Shown here: piece by piece, positions 53,898 through 61,924 of the stretch | How positions within the stretch are numbered: the first letter of the stretch is position 1 | How the letters are laid out: each line of letters opens with the position of its first letter | Origin: Citrifermentans bremense R1 | Lineage (GTDB): Bacteria > Desulfobacterota > Desulfuromonadia > Geobacterales > Geobacteraceae | Assembly: GCF_000426865.1 (NCBI RefSeq) | Contig: NZ_AUGE01000001.1 | Location: forward strand, 473,156 to 537,155 | Direction: 5' to 3' | Length of the DNA stretch: 64,000 nucleotides | Translations under genes and position numbers: made by a program | Notes under the pieces: generated by a model | The model's input: only the letters and a program-made list of their open reading frames with translations | Database searches by the model: none | Told to the model about the DNA's origin: nothing

Positions 53898-55262
53898 ATG
53901 AAAAATTACCCTTATGTAATAACCGTTTCCTCTGAAAAAGGTGGCGTGGGCAAGACCACTCTGGCGACCAACCTGGCGATCTTCCTGAAGGGGTTGGACG
54001 AGAATCTTCCCGTCTCCATCCTCTCCTTCGACAACCACTTCACCATCGACAAGATGTTCTCCATCAAGGGGCAGCAGTTGCGCGGCTCCGTCGCCGACCT
54101 GCTCCTGGAGACCAGGGGCGTCGACCTTCTGCACACAGGCCAGTACGGCGTGAACTACATACCTTCCTCCACCTCGCTCCCGAGCCTCAAGGCGTCGCTC
54201 AGGGGTCCGATGGTGCTGGCGCGGCTTTTGGCCCTGTCGGAGATCCCCGGCATCCTCATCGTCGACACCCGCCCTGACCTCGACGTCATGACCCAGAACG
54301 CGCTCTACGCCGCGGACCGGGTTCTGGTCCCGATCAAGGACATGGCGAGCATGGACAACTGCAGGAACATCTTCGAGCTGTTCGACAAGAGGGGACTGGA
54401 CCGCAAGAGCCTGTCGCTCATCCCCTGCCTGATCGACGAGCGCATCAAGTTCGAGGGGCTCTTCAAGGACCAAAAGACGCTCCTCAAGGCCTTCGCCATC
54501 AACCGCGGCTTCCGCTGCCTCGATATCTTCATCTCCAAGAGCCCCAAGGTGGAAAGCCTCAACACGAACCCCGAAGGGAAGATTTACCCGATCCTCACCC
54601 ACGGGCGCGGCACCGACGTCTACGGCCAGTTCACCGCGCTGGGACAGACCTGCCTCAACGAGTACTATCAGACCGAGGAGCCGAGAGCCCTTTTGTACGA
54701 CAAGTGGCAAAACGAAGAGAACAAGCGCAAGAAGGAAGAGTACTTCGGGAGGCTTTCCGGGCTTAAGAGCCAATGCATGGTCTGCGGAAAGGAACTGAAG
54801 CAGGGGTCACAGGTTTCCTACTACTGCGAGAGCTCGGACGGAGCCGCGAGCGGCTTCATGGAGGCGGACTGCTTCACCGGCTTCCTGATCTCCACCATCT
54901 TCAAGATCGACAGGGAACTTCCCACCGACGACCCGACCCGGATGATGATTCACCAGACCGCGCTGGAGTCCGTGTTCGTGCTGAACCCCGGTGATGCCAA
55001 CGAGCCGGGCAGCATCGACTTCCACCGTTTCGACCTCACCGGGAGCGAGCTGTTGAAGAAGAAATACCCGCTGGCGCGCTCGCCGCAGCGCGACGGCTTT
55101 TCGGGGATCCTGGACGGGACCCTGGTGGGATATCAAGGGGAGTTGCGCGACGCCTTCCTGATGGTTCACCCAGTGAACGGCGACAACCCCGCCTCCATCC
55201 TGGTGGACGAGAACTATCGCGAGATGGCGAAGCTGAAAAAGAGGATCTCGGAACAGCTTTAA
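53898..55262 (+). CDS. ParA-like ATPase with cysteine-containing C-terminal extension
   Basis: 454 aa from the ATG at 53898. Deviant Walker A SSEKGGVGKTTLATNLA with the signature Lys, Walker A' ILIVDTRPDLD (about 121-131), so a ParA/MinD/Soj-type ATPase (about 1-265). The rest (about 270-454) is not a known ParA part: it begins with a charged helix (NEENKRKKEEYFGRL), then CMVCGKELKQG and YYCESS, a possible zinc-binding knuckle, and an alpha/beta domain of unknown type. No parB or chromosome-partition partner is adjacent. Possibly positions an unknown cargo. Confidence 0.82.
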   Translation: MKNYPYVITVSSEKGGVGKTTLATNLAIFLKGLDENLPVSILSFDNHFTIDKMFSIKGQQLRGSVADLLLETRGVDLLHTGQYGVNYIPSSTSLPSLKASLRGPMVLARLLALSEIPGILIVDTRPDLDVMTQNALYAADRVLVPIKDMASMDNCRNIFELFDKRGLDRKSLSLIPCLIDERIKFEGLFKDQKTLLKAFAINRGFRCLDIFISKSPKVESLNTNPEGKIYPILTHGRGTDVYGQFTALGQTCLNEYYQTEEPRALLYDKWQNEENKRKKEEYFGRLSGLKSQCMVCGKELKQGSQVSYYCESSDGAASGFMEADCFTGFLISTIFKIDRELPTDDPTRMMIHQTALESVFVLNPGDANEPGSIDFHRFDLTGSELLKKKYPLARSPQRDGFSGILDGTLVGYQGELRDAFLMVHPVNGDNPASILVDENYREMAKLKKRISEQL

Positions 55263-55276
55263 AAACCGGAAGCTAC

Positions 55277-55354
55277 TCACGCAAAGGCGCAAAGGACGCC
55301 AAGACCCCGCTAGAGGGTTTTGACGTTCTTTGCGCCTTTGCGGCTTTGCGTGAT
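55277..55354. repeat. Inverted repeat with 8-bp CTTTGCG units
   Basis: Right side reads CTTTGCGC-CTTTGCGG-CTTTGCGT-GA; the left side is its approximate reverse complement (TCACGCAAAGGCGCAAAG). It sits between the convergent ParA-like and YibQ genes and could act as a terminator in both directions, though without T-runs. Confidence 0.75.
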
Positions 55355-55360
55355 GGCTTT

Positions 55361-56314
55361 TCAGCTGGTCAAAGCGGAGGCGTAGACGAAGGTGATGCCG
55401 GTCTTGGCCAACTCCGGCAGGTAAGCCTTCAGGGCGCGCAGGGTCGCCGGGTGCGGGTGGCAGATGGCTATCGCCCCGCCCCTTTTCCTGGCGACTGCGG
55501 CGGCCTCGAAAAGCTGCTTTCCTATCGCCCCCTCATCCTGCACGTTGTCCAGGAACACCTGCCGGGTCCCCGCCTTAATTCCCAGGGCGCGGGCGGTCTG
55601 GTAGCCGACCGAGGCGGGCGAAGTCCTGCTATCGATGAAGAACACCCCCTTCTCCTTCAAGACCCCGAGCGCCGCCTCCATCTTGTCCGCATGCTGCGTG
55701 AAGCGCGACCCCATGTGGTTGTTGGCCCCCACGGCGTGCGGCACGCGGCTGAAGTAATCGCTCACCCGCTTCGCTATCTCGGCGTCGTCCATGGTCACCA
55801 AAAGCCCGATACTTTCCATCTTCTGCTTCGGATATCCCTCCGGCTCCATGGGCATGTGCACCATCACCTCCGCTCCTGCCGCGTGCGCGGAATCGGCCAC
55901 CTGCCGCGCGCGGGGAAGGCTCGGGATGATGGAATAGGTGATGGGTAGGCCTATGGATTGCAGCGTCTGCAGTTCCTGCATGCTGCTCCCCATGTCGTCG
56001 ATGATGATGGCGACGCGCCCGGCCCCATGCGCACGGGGGACAACGGCGGCATGGGGTTTGGGAGCCTGGGCCTGGGCGGTGGAGAGCTTTTGCTGCACCG
56101 GCTTCGCATGTTCGGGAATGGGGAGATGCGGAGAGGTTACCGCCGGCGCTTCGACCTTTGCCGGCGCGGCCGGTGCCGGCTCCTTGCGGCTCTTCTCCAA
56201 AAAGAACAGGGCAAGAGCGATGACGATGGCGACCGCGATCAACGCGACCAAAGGCCTGCGCCCCCCCCCCGGTGAAGGTTTACGTCTGTTTACCGACCTG
56301 CCCTTTTTTGCCAA
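55361..56314 (-). CDS. yibQ: YibQ-type divergent polysaccharide deacetylase
   Basis: 317 aa: basic N-terminus, one membrane helix (VALIAVAIVIALALFFL), a Pro/Ala-rich linker, and a divergent polysaccharide deacetylase domain (about 95-310: VAIIIDDMGSS, VMVHMPMEP, GANNHMGSRFT, FIDSRTSPAS). In other bacteria the family neighbours envC; here it is 37 kb away. Start is TTG with a strong GGAGGTAGG. Probably modifies wall glycan in the periplasm. Confidence 0.85.
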   Translation of the reverse strand: MAKKGRSVNRRKPSPGGGRRPLVALIAVAIVIALALFFLEKSRKEPAPAAPAKVEAPAVTSPHLPIPEHAKPVQQKLSTAQAQAPKPHAAVVPRAHGAGRVAIIIDDMGSSMQELQTLQSIGLPITYSIIPSLPRARQVADSAHAAGAEVMVHMPMEPEGYPKQKMESIGLLVTMDDAEIAKRVSDYFSRVPHAVGANNHMGSRFTQHADKMEAALGVLKEKGVFFIDSRTSPASVGYQTARALGIKAGTRQVFLDNVQDEGAIGKQLFEAAAVARKRGGAIAICHPHPATLRALKAYLPELAKTGITFVYASALTS

Positions 56315-56438
56315 AACCTACCTCCGCCACTGTCTCTTTATAAACAACGACAGGGAAATAGCATGATCGTCGCAGACAATGCAAATCATTTGAGCTGTGA
56401 GGCGCGTACTTCGGACCAGACCAGCACAACATTAAACC

Positions 56439-56468
56439 TTGATAAGCGACAAGATCATGCGCTATAAG
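56439..56468 (+). promoter_or_regulatory. Candidate bacteriohemerythrin promoter
   Basis: TTGATA (56439-56444), 18-bp spacer, TATAAG (56463-56468). Leader about 30 nt. Confidence 0.6.
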
Positions 56469-56505
56469 AGTAGGGCTGTTTACTGGAACATTAGCAGGAG
56501 GCAAT

Positions 56506-56928
56506 ATGGCGGCAGAGTGGCAGGAAAACCTCAGCATCGGCGTCTTAGAGATAGACATTCAGCACAAGCTTCTCTTTGACAAATTCAACAGCTTCCTGAA
56601 CACCTACGCGGCCAACGGCAATACCGACCAAACGCTGCAGATGTTCTGGTTTCTGGAAGCGTATGCCGTCACGCACTTCAAGGAAGAAGAGAAACTGATG
56701 CTGCAGGCAGGCTATCCTGCACTCCCGGCCCACCGGCAGAAGCACCAGGCTTTCATCGACCAGATCAACCAGTTGAAGGAGCGCCTAAAGGCGGAAGGCC
56801 TGAACCAGGCGCTGGTCACCGCTATGACCAGTTTCATAACCTCGTGGCTGATACAGCACATCTCCACCGAAGACCGCGCCATCGGCGACTTCATCAACAA
56901 AAGGCCGGCAGGATACGTCTCGGCATAG
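56506..56928 (+). CDS. Bacteriohemerythrin
   Basis: 140-aa four-helix di-iron oxygen-binding protein. Ligand His/Glu residues are visible in LEIDIQHKLLFD, AVTHFKEEEKLM, LPAHRQKH and QHISTEDRAIGDF. AGGAGG precedes the ATG. It stores or senses oxygen; its neighbours (Ric, NorCB) suggest use in oxidative or nitrosative stress. Confidence 0.94.
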   Translation: MAAEWQENLSIGVLEIDIQHKLLFDKFNSFLNTYAANGNTDQTLQMFWFLEAYAVTHFKEEEKLMLQAGYPALPAHRQKHQAFIDQINQLKERLKAEGLNQALVTAMTSFITSWLIQHISTEDRAIGDFINKRPAGYVSA

Positions 56929-57136
56929 CTGGCGCCGCCGCGCGGCCCCAGACAAAGCAAAAGCCGGCATCTACCCGCGGCCACCTCCCGCTTCTTCAAC
57001 CCCCTACCGTCCCCTTCTCATACCCAGGCTCGAACGTTGAACTGTCTTGCCTCCCCCCGTTATCTTCCCTTTCACATATCCAAGGTGTGGCGTTTCAACG
57101 TCGAACGTTGAACGTTGAACGTCCTTATGCCTTTTC
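56929..57136. other. Intergenic region before ric, with heptamer repeats
   Basis: No gene. Contains GAACGTT heptamer repeats at 57031-57043 and 57090-57122 (CAACGTC-GAACGTT-GAACGTT-GAACGTC), the fourth locus of this family. Confidence 0.6.
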
Positions 57137-57150
57137 TTGATCTGGATCAT
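57137..57150 (+). promoter_or_regulatory. FNR/DNR-type box upstream of ric
   Basis: TTGAT-CTGG-ATCAT, nine of ten positions of the TTGAT-N4-ATCAA consensus for Crp/Fnr-family regulators. Its centre (57143.5) is 41.5 bp upstream of the start predicted from the -10 TACTAT at 57173-57178, the class II activator position. Confidence 0.7.
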
Positions 57151-57172
57151 ACATTCTTAACCCTGTCGGTGT

Positions 57173-57178
57173 TACTAT
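57173..57178 (+). promoter_or_regulatory. ric promoter -10 element
   Basis: TACTAT; the -35 region (TACATT) is poor, as expected for an activator-dependent promoter. Predicted start about 57185, 47 nt before the ATG. Confidence 0.55.
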
Positions 57179-57231
57179 CAGAGCTGCAAGAAGAAGCGCA
57201 CCTATTTCCGGATGTGCAAAGGAGACCGACC

Positions 57232-57963
57232 ATGGAGAAAACAGCAAAGATTCCTGTTGAAGCAACCGATTCGGAAACCGTTGGCGCCGTCGTGGCCAGG
57301 GATTACCGCGCCGCCGGCGTGTTGGAAAAATATGGTATCGACTTCTGCTGCGGAGGGAACGTCCCTCTGGACGCGGCCTGCCGCGACAAAGGGGTCGATC
57401 CGCAGGCCCTGCGGCGTGAACTGGAAGAAGCGGCGGCGCGCCCCCTGGACCGCAGCCAGAATTACGACGCGTGGGAACTCCCGTTTCTGGCTGACTACAT
57501 CGTCAACACGCACCATGTCTACCTGAAGGAAAGCATCCCGACCATCACGGCCTACGCTCAGAAGATCGCCGAAGTGCATGGCGCCAACCATCCCGAAGTG
57601 GTGGAGATCGCCGCCATTTTTCGCAAGGTGGGGGCAGACATGGTGCTCCACCTGCAAAAGGAGGAGGAAAAACTCTTCCCGGCGATCAAGCGGCTTGCGG
57701 AGCTGAAGGCAAAAGGAACCAGCGCCGATGCGCAGGAAGTAGCCGGTCTGAAGGAAGTCCTGGCAGACCTGAGCCACGAGCATGACGAGGTAGGAGCCGC
57801 GGTGCACGAGATACGGCGGCTCGCCAACGACTACACCGTACCCGGGGACGTCTGCAATACCTTCATGGTGACCTATGAGAAGCTGAAGGAATTCGAAGAC
57901 GACCTGCACAAGCACGTTCATTTGGAGAACAACATCCTCTTCCCCAAGGCGGCAAGGGTGTAA
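57232..57963 (+). CDS. ric: Iron-sulfur cluster repair di-iron protein (Ric/YtfE/ScdA)
   Basis: 243 aa from the ATG at 57232 (AAAGGAG upstream). N-terminal DUF542/ScdA_N domain with YGIDFCCGGNVPL (tandem Cys at about residues 37-38), then a hemerythrin-like di-iron domain with NTHHVYLKE, LHLQKEEEKLFP, SHEHDEVG and HVHLENNILFP. Repairs nitric-oxide-damaged Fe-S clusters. Consistent with its neighbours NorC/NorB and with the FNR-type box. Confidence 0.95.
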   Translation: MEKTAKIPVEATDSETVGAVVARDYRAAGVLEKYGIDFCCGGNVPLDAACRDKGVDPQALRRELEEAAARPLDRSQNYDAWELPFLADYIVNTHHVYLKESIPTITAYAQKIAEVHGANHPEVVEIAAIFRKVGADMVLHLQKEEEKLFPAIKRLAELKAKGTSADAQEVAGLKEVLADLSHEHDEVGAAVHEIRRLANDYTVPGDVCNTFMVTYEKLKEFEDDLHKHVHLENNILFPKAARV

Positions 57964-58008
57964 GTCAAGATGAAGCTCCACTTGCCCGCATCCCCAAGCC
58001 CGTAAAGG

Positions 58009-58044
58009 CCCCCTCCCCTGGCGGGAGGGGGTCAGGGGGTGGGG
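58009..58044. repeat. GC-rich palindrome between ric and the 33-aa ORF
   Basis: CCCCCTCCC-CTGGC-GGGAGGGGG (58009-58031) followed by a GGGGGTGGGG tail. Member of the intergenic palindrome family; might also weaken readthrough from ric. Confidence 0.75.
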
Positions 58045-58082
58045 TAAGGTGCCATCATATCCTGGACAAAAAGGAGAAAATC

Positions 58083-58184
58083 ATGTTTTTCGTAGTCGCT
58101 ACCGTCGCCTCCCTCTGGCTGGTTCTCATCGCGGTTTCCCTCTGCCCCCTGAAGTGCCGTGCCCGTTCCCGTGACCGGGAATAA
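58083..58184 (+). CDS. 33-aa membrane peptide
   Basis: MFFVVATVASLWLVLIAVSL followed by a short basic cysteine-containing tail (CPLKCRARSRDRE). One membrane helix. AAGGAGAAAATC sits at ideal spacing before the ATG. Too short for usual gene callers. Between ric and norC on the same strand, so a role in the nitrosative-stress group is possible but unproven. Confidence 0.65.
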   Translation: MFFVVATVASLWLVLIAVSLCPLKCRARSRDRE

Positions 58185-58282
58185 TCTTCATCATTAGCCG
58201 CACCGACCCCGCGCCCCCTCTTCCGAGTCGCATGAAATACCACAATCGGCCTTTGCTTCCGCCACTTTAAGCCCTGATCCGG

Positions 58283-58310
58283 TTGACATCACACTCCCCA
58301 TGTGTATCCT
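58283..58310 (+). promoter_or_regulatory. Candidate norCB promoter
   Basis: TTGACA (58283-58288), 16-bp spacer, TATCCT (58305-58310). The spacer contains an ACAC...GTGT inverted repeat. No clear FNR box was found here, unlike at ric. Confidence 0.55.
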
Positions 58311-58360
58311 TCTGTTGCCGCAATCATTAGAGTTTGGCAACTACGAACCAAGGAGGACGC

Positions 58361-59077
58361 ATGACCGGAAAAACGGCTCGTCTCATCTTCTGGCTGGGAA
58401 CCCTCATCTCAGCCGCCATCTTCCTCTGGATGACCTACGATTTTCACCTGCAAACCCCGAAGTACACGCACACCGACAAACTTAGCGAAGAGGTAGTGGC
58501 CGGGAAAAAGGTCTGGCACAAGTACAACTGCAACGACTGCCACACCATCCTGGGCTTCGGCGGCTATTACGCCCCGGACATGACCAAGGCCTTCTACCGG
58601 CTGGGCGAAAACAACATCGCCTCCATCGTTCAGCACCCGGAGGTGATGTACAAGAACTCCTTCAGAAAGATGCCGCAGTTAGGGATAACAGAGCCCGAAA
58701 CAAGGCAGCTTATCGCCTTCTTGCGCTGGACGGCTGAAATAGATAACCGAAAGTGGCCGCCGCAGGACGAGAAGTTCGTCGAGGCGTACAAGCTCAGGGA
58801 GTCCCAGCCGCAGAAGCTGGACAAGGTGCACCTGGTGCTGCAGGCATGCGGCGGCTGCCATACCTTCGAGCATCAGGGGCGCAACGTGGGAGGAGACCTC
58901 ACCGAGATTGCCAACCGCATCACCTACGACCGGCAGACTCTCATCAATTACATGATCAATCCGCAATCGGTGCGGCCGGGTGTGACCATGCCGCCGCAGG
59001 ATGTGAGCCTGCAGACTGCCGGCACCATCGCGGATTTCTTGCTGAGCCTTAAAAGCCACAAGGAGGTGAGCCAATGA
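58361..59077 (+). CDS. norC: NorC-like diheme cytochrome c subunit of nitric oxide reductase
   Basis: 238 aa from the ATG at 58361 (AAGGAGG upstream). One N-terminal membrane helix (LIFWLGTLISAAIFLWMTY), a NorC-type heme domain with CNDCH (about residue 62) and RKMPQLG, then an additional C-terminal cytochrome c domain with CGGCH (about 164) and distal Met in TMPPQD. Ordinary NorC is about 150 aa with a single heme, so this is a fused diheme version. The stop overlaps norB by 4 bp. Confidence 0.9.
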   Translation: MTGKTARLIFWLGTLISAAIFLWMTYDFHLQTPKYTHTDKLSEEVVAGKKVWHKYNCNDCHTILGFGGYYAPDMTKAFYRLGENNIASIVQHPEVMYKNSFRKMPQLGITEPETRQLIAFLRWTAEIDNRKWPPQDEKFVEAYKLRESQPQKLDKVHLVLQACGGCHTFEHQGRNVGGDLTEIANRITYDRQTLINYMINPQSVRPGVTMPPQDVSLQTAGTIADFLLSLKSHKEVSQ

Positions 59078-60447
59078 AGACGATCGAATTCGAGAGCCAG
59101 CGCGTCTCGCTTTGGTACTTCCGTCTGGCCCTGGTGCTGTTCATCCTGCAGGTCATCATGGGGCTTTGGCTCTCCATCAACTACGCCTTCACGCTGCCGC
59201 AGGAGCTGGTCAACGTCTTTCCCTTCAGCACCGCCCGCGAAATCCACACCAACACCCTGGTGGCCTGGATGCTGCTCGGCTTCATGGGGGGGACCTACTA
59301 CATACTCCCGCCCGAGTGCGACCGCGAGCTTTACAGCACGAAGATCGCCTACCTGCAGCTGATCATCTTCGTGGCAGCGGCGGTCACCGCCGTGATCGGC
59401 TTTTTATTCGGCTGGACCCGCGGGAAGCCGCTTTTGGAGATCCCCTTCCCGCTGAACGCCCTCATCGTGGTCGCGGCGCTCCTGTTCATAGCCAACGTCG
59501 CCATGACCATCATGAAGGCGAAGGTAAAGACCGCGCTGCAGTGGATGCTTTTGGGCGGGGTCACCTTCCTGGCGCTCATGTACCTCTTCGGCATGCCTTT
59601 TTACCGCAACCTCAACACGGATTATTACTATTGGTGGTGGGTGATCCATCTCTGGGTGGAGGGGGCTTGGGAAATAGTCACCGCATCGATCATGGCGTAC
59701 ATCATCATGCGGGTGACCGGGGTGGAGCGCCAGGTAGTGGAGAAATGGCTCTATGTCGAGACCGGGCTTTTCCTCTTCACCGGCATAGTGGGAACCGGCC
59801 ATCACTACTACTGGATCGGGGCTCCGGACTACTGGCTTTGGTGGGGCGGCATCTTCAGCGCCCTGGAACCGCTTCCCATCGTGCTCATGGTGGTCGACAC
59901 CTGGATGCACGTTCGGGAGCGCCGCAACCCCATCGTCAATCCGCTCACCTGGTACTACATCGTGGGGCTTGCCATCTACCACCTGGTCGGCGCCGGGCTC
60001 TGGGGATTCATGCACACCCTGCCACCCGTCAACCGCTATACCCATGGTAGCCAGATCACCGTCTCCCACGGGCATCTCGCCTTTTTCGGTGCTTATGCCC
60101 TGTTGAACCTGACCATCTTCTACTTCGCCATGCCGCGCCTGAAGGGGATCACGAAGTACCACGACACCGCCGGCCGGTGGGGGTTCTGGATCACCACCAT
60201 CGCCATGTTCACGCTGGGGCTCGTCTTCGGCATAGCCGGGATATTGCAGACCTACCTGGAGCGATTCCTCGACATAGGCTACAGCACCGCCCAGCAGACC
60301 ATGATGCTCTGGTTCAGGATCGCCTTCGGCGTCGGGTTGATCTTCCTGGGAGGCGTCCTCACCACCATCTGGCACCTGTTCACGCTGAAGCCGTCGGACA
60401 AGCAGCCCGCCGAGGAGGTAGTCGTCACCCCCGCCGCCAATATTTAG
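59074..60447 (+). CDS. norB: Nitric oxide reductase catalytic subunit NorB
   Basis: 457-aa heme-copper family protein with about 12 membrane helices. Reduces NO to N2O at a heme b3/non-heme iron site. cNOR features: HTNTLVAW, WVIHLWVEGAWEI (metal-ligand His and the Glu characteristic of NORs), GTGHHYYWIG, and TVSHGHLAFFGAY. Length matches quinol-independent cNOR NorB. No norD/Q genes follow. Likely detoxification rather than denitrification, since no nitrite reductase is present here. Confidence 0.93.
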   Translation: MKTIEFESQRVSLWYFRLALVLFILQVIMGLWLSINYAFTLPQELVNVFPFSTAREIHTNTLVAWMLLGFMGGTYYILPPECDRELYSTKIAYLQLIIFVAAAVTAVIGFLFGWTRGKPLLEIPFPLNALIVVAALLFIANVAMTIMKAKVKTALQWMLLGGVTFLALMYLFGMPFYRNLNTDYYYWWWVIHLWVEGAWEIVTASIMAYIIMRVTGVERQVVEKWLYVETGLFLFTGIVGTGHHYYWIGAPDYWLWWGGIFSALEPLPIVLMVVDTWMHVRERRNPIVNPLTWYYIVGLAIYHLVGAGLWGFMHTLPPVNRYTHGSQITVSHGHLAFFGAYALLNLTIFYFAMPRLKGITKYHDTAGRWGFWITTIAMFTLGLVFGIAGILQTYLERFLDIGYSTAQQTMMLWFRIAFGVGLIFLGGVLTTIWHLFTLKPSDKQPAEEVVVTPAANI

Positions 60448-60458
60448 CTCCTAAAAAA

Positions 60459-60482
60459 GCGCCAGGTCGTGAGACCTGGCGC
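60459..60482. terminator. Terminator hairpin after norB
   Basis: GCGCCAGGTC-GTGA-GACCTGGCGC, a 10-bp stem with a stable tetraloop. The A6 tract before it gives a strong T-run on the minus strand; on the plus strand it is followed only by ACCTTT. Confidence 0.75.
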
Positions 60483-60519
60483 ACCTTTCGATTGCGCAAA
60501 AACTACCCTTCATAAAGCC

Positions 60520-60554
60520 TTGATAAACTCTGAAATCGGCTCTATATTTAGAGC
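60520..60554 (+). promoter_or_regulatory. Toxin-antitoxin promoter with operator palindrome
   Basis: TTGATA (60520-60525), 17-bp spacer, TATATT (60543-60548). The palindrome GCTCTA-TATT-TAGAGC (60539-60554) covers the -10, as expected for antitoxin autoregulation. Confidence 0.65.
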
Positions 60555-60572
60555 TAATCATAGGAGGTGGTT

Positions 60573-60830
60573 ATGCGCGTCGATACTATCTATGCTGATC
60601 TTTCTGTTAGCATGTCGGAGTTCAAAAAAAATCCGGCACAGGTTCTGCGAACTGCCGGTGAAAAACCAGTGGCTATCCTTAACCACAACCGTCCGGCATT
60701 TTACATGGTAACCCCAAAGATCTTTGAGGCTCTTGTCGAAGCCCTTTCCGACAAAGAGCTGAGCGAGCTAGTCCGCCACCGGCTAGCACAAAAAGACCAG
60801 GCTGTAGAGGTTGACATTGACACCGTCTGA
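60573..60830 (+). CDS. Phd/YefM-family antitoxin
   Basis: 85 aa from the ATG at 60573 (TAGGAGG upstream). N-terminal Phd/YefM DNA-binding fold (DLSVSMSEFKKNPAQVLRTAGEKPVAILNHNRPAFYMVTP) and a C-terminal toxin-binding helix. Precedes a RelE-type toxin with a 20-bp overlap. Autorepressor by inference from the palindrome over its promoter. Confidence 0.9.
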   Translation: MRVDTIYADLSVSMSEFKKNPAQVLRTAGEKPVAILNHNRPAFYMVTPKIFEALVEALSDKELSELVRHRLAQKDQAVEVDIDTV

Positions 60831-61140
60831 GCCAGGCAAGGGGGAGCCCAAGTATTCCCTCAAATTTGTGCCTGATGCTCTCAAGGAATGGCAAGCGCTT
60901 GACGGCAGCATCAAAGAACCTTTGCGCAAGGCACTGAAAAAACGTCTTGAGCACCCACACGTGCCAGGTGCGGAACTGCATGGCGACCTGAGGGGATGCT
61001 ATAAGATAAAGTTACAAAAGCAGGGATACCGTTTGGTTTATACAGTTGAGGATGACGTTCTCGTCGTTCTCGTGTTAGCCGTCGATCGCAGGGAAGATTT
61101 GGCGGCATATCACGCTGCAATAGCCAGGCTTCTTAAATGA
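60811..61140 (+). CDS. RelE/ParE-family toxin
   Basis: 109 aa. RelE fold: FVPDALKEWQALDGSIKEPLRKAL, PGAELHGDLRGCYKIKLQKQGYRLVYTVEDD, VLAVDRRED. Basic residues of the RelE active site are largely kept (Lys in KIKL, Arg in GYRLVY, Arg in DRRED). Probably a ribosome-dependent mRNA endonuclease. The start TTG at 60811 overlaps the antitoxin; no ATG precedes the fold. Confidence 0.88.
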   Translation: MTLTPSEPGKGEPKYSLKFVPDALKEWQALDGSIKEPLRKALKKRLEHPHVPGAELHGDLRGCYKIKLQKQGYRLVYTVEDDVLVVLVLAVDRREDLAAYHAAIARLLK

Positions 61141-61218
61141 ACATACTCCTGTAGCGACTCCAATAGCTTCCCCTCTTTCGGCAGTCGCAATGACACTACA
61201 CCTTACTGAACCGGTGCA

Positions 61219-61752
61219 CTAAGATCTGCCCGCCAAACCTCCCTCTGCCACCGGCTTTTTTACCTGTTTTTCGAAACAGAAGAAAACCCCTTTCCTGAAT
61301 CGGACAGTGCCGGCTTTTTCATATCCCAGATGTCCATAAAGTGCCGTTGCACCGGGATTCTGCGTGAACGCATCAAATCGAATCGTTTCGTAGCCCTGTT
61401 TCTCCGCGGTCTTTTCAGCAAAATCCATCAAACGTGTGGCCATTCCTTGGCGTTGATGAGAAGGGTCGATGGTAAGACGGTGAATTACGAGTACTCTGCC
61501 GGAGTACTTCCATTTGACGTCTTGATATTCGGGCGACTGTGAATCATTGATCGAGATCATGCCGACGATTCGTCCATCAACCTCAATCACATGCATGTGT
61601 TGTGAATCAACGTCAGTCTGCAATATCGCTCTGTCCGGGTAGATGTCATCCCACTGATGAATCCCTTTGGCTTCCATGTGACGAGTTGCCGCTTGAACGA
61701 TGTCGAGCAACGTGTCCAGCTCATCCATCTTTGCTGGTCTTATAAGTGTCAT
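61219..61752 (-). CDS. GNAT-family N-acetyltransferase
   Basis: 177 aa with the acetyl-CoA motif RLTIDPSHQRQGMATRLMDFAEKTAEKQGYETIRFDAF (segment about 91-128) and a terminal NPGATALYGHLGYEKAGTVRF. Substrate unknown. Weak ribosome site. Part of the accessory end of the window. Confidence 0.88.
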   Translation of the reverse strand: MTLIRPAKMDELDTLLDIVQAATRHMEAKGIHQWDDIYPDRAILQTDVDSQHMHVIEVDGRIVGMISINDSQSPEYQDVKWKYSGRVLVIHRLTIDPSHQRQGMATRLMDFAEKTAEKQGYETIRFDAFTQNPGATALYGHLGYEKAGTVRFRKGVFFCFEKQVKKPVAEGGLAGRS

Positions 61753-61924
61753 GTCATGGTTGTCCGAACTATGTAGTTGAGAGGTATTGGATGTTATTGA
61801 GTCAATGGTTCGGGAGTCGTAGCAAAAGCACCTTATATTTCAAGACCTGGCACCCACCTTCCTTCTCAAGCCGGCGCGCCTTTGAGCCAAAAAAAATCTT
61901 AAATCAAATACGCATTTCCTTGGT

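Noticed and set aside
57964..58082. Intrinsic terminator after ric
   Set aside because: The GC-rich palindrome has no T-run and belongs to a repeat family found in other contexts, so I annotated it as a repeat only.
58262..58360. FNR-type box upstream of norC
   Set aside because: TGATCCGGTTGAC resembles two half-sites but lacks the inverted ATCAA half; not called.
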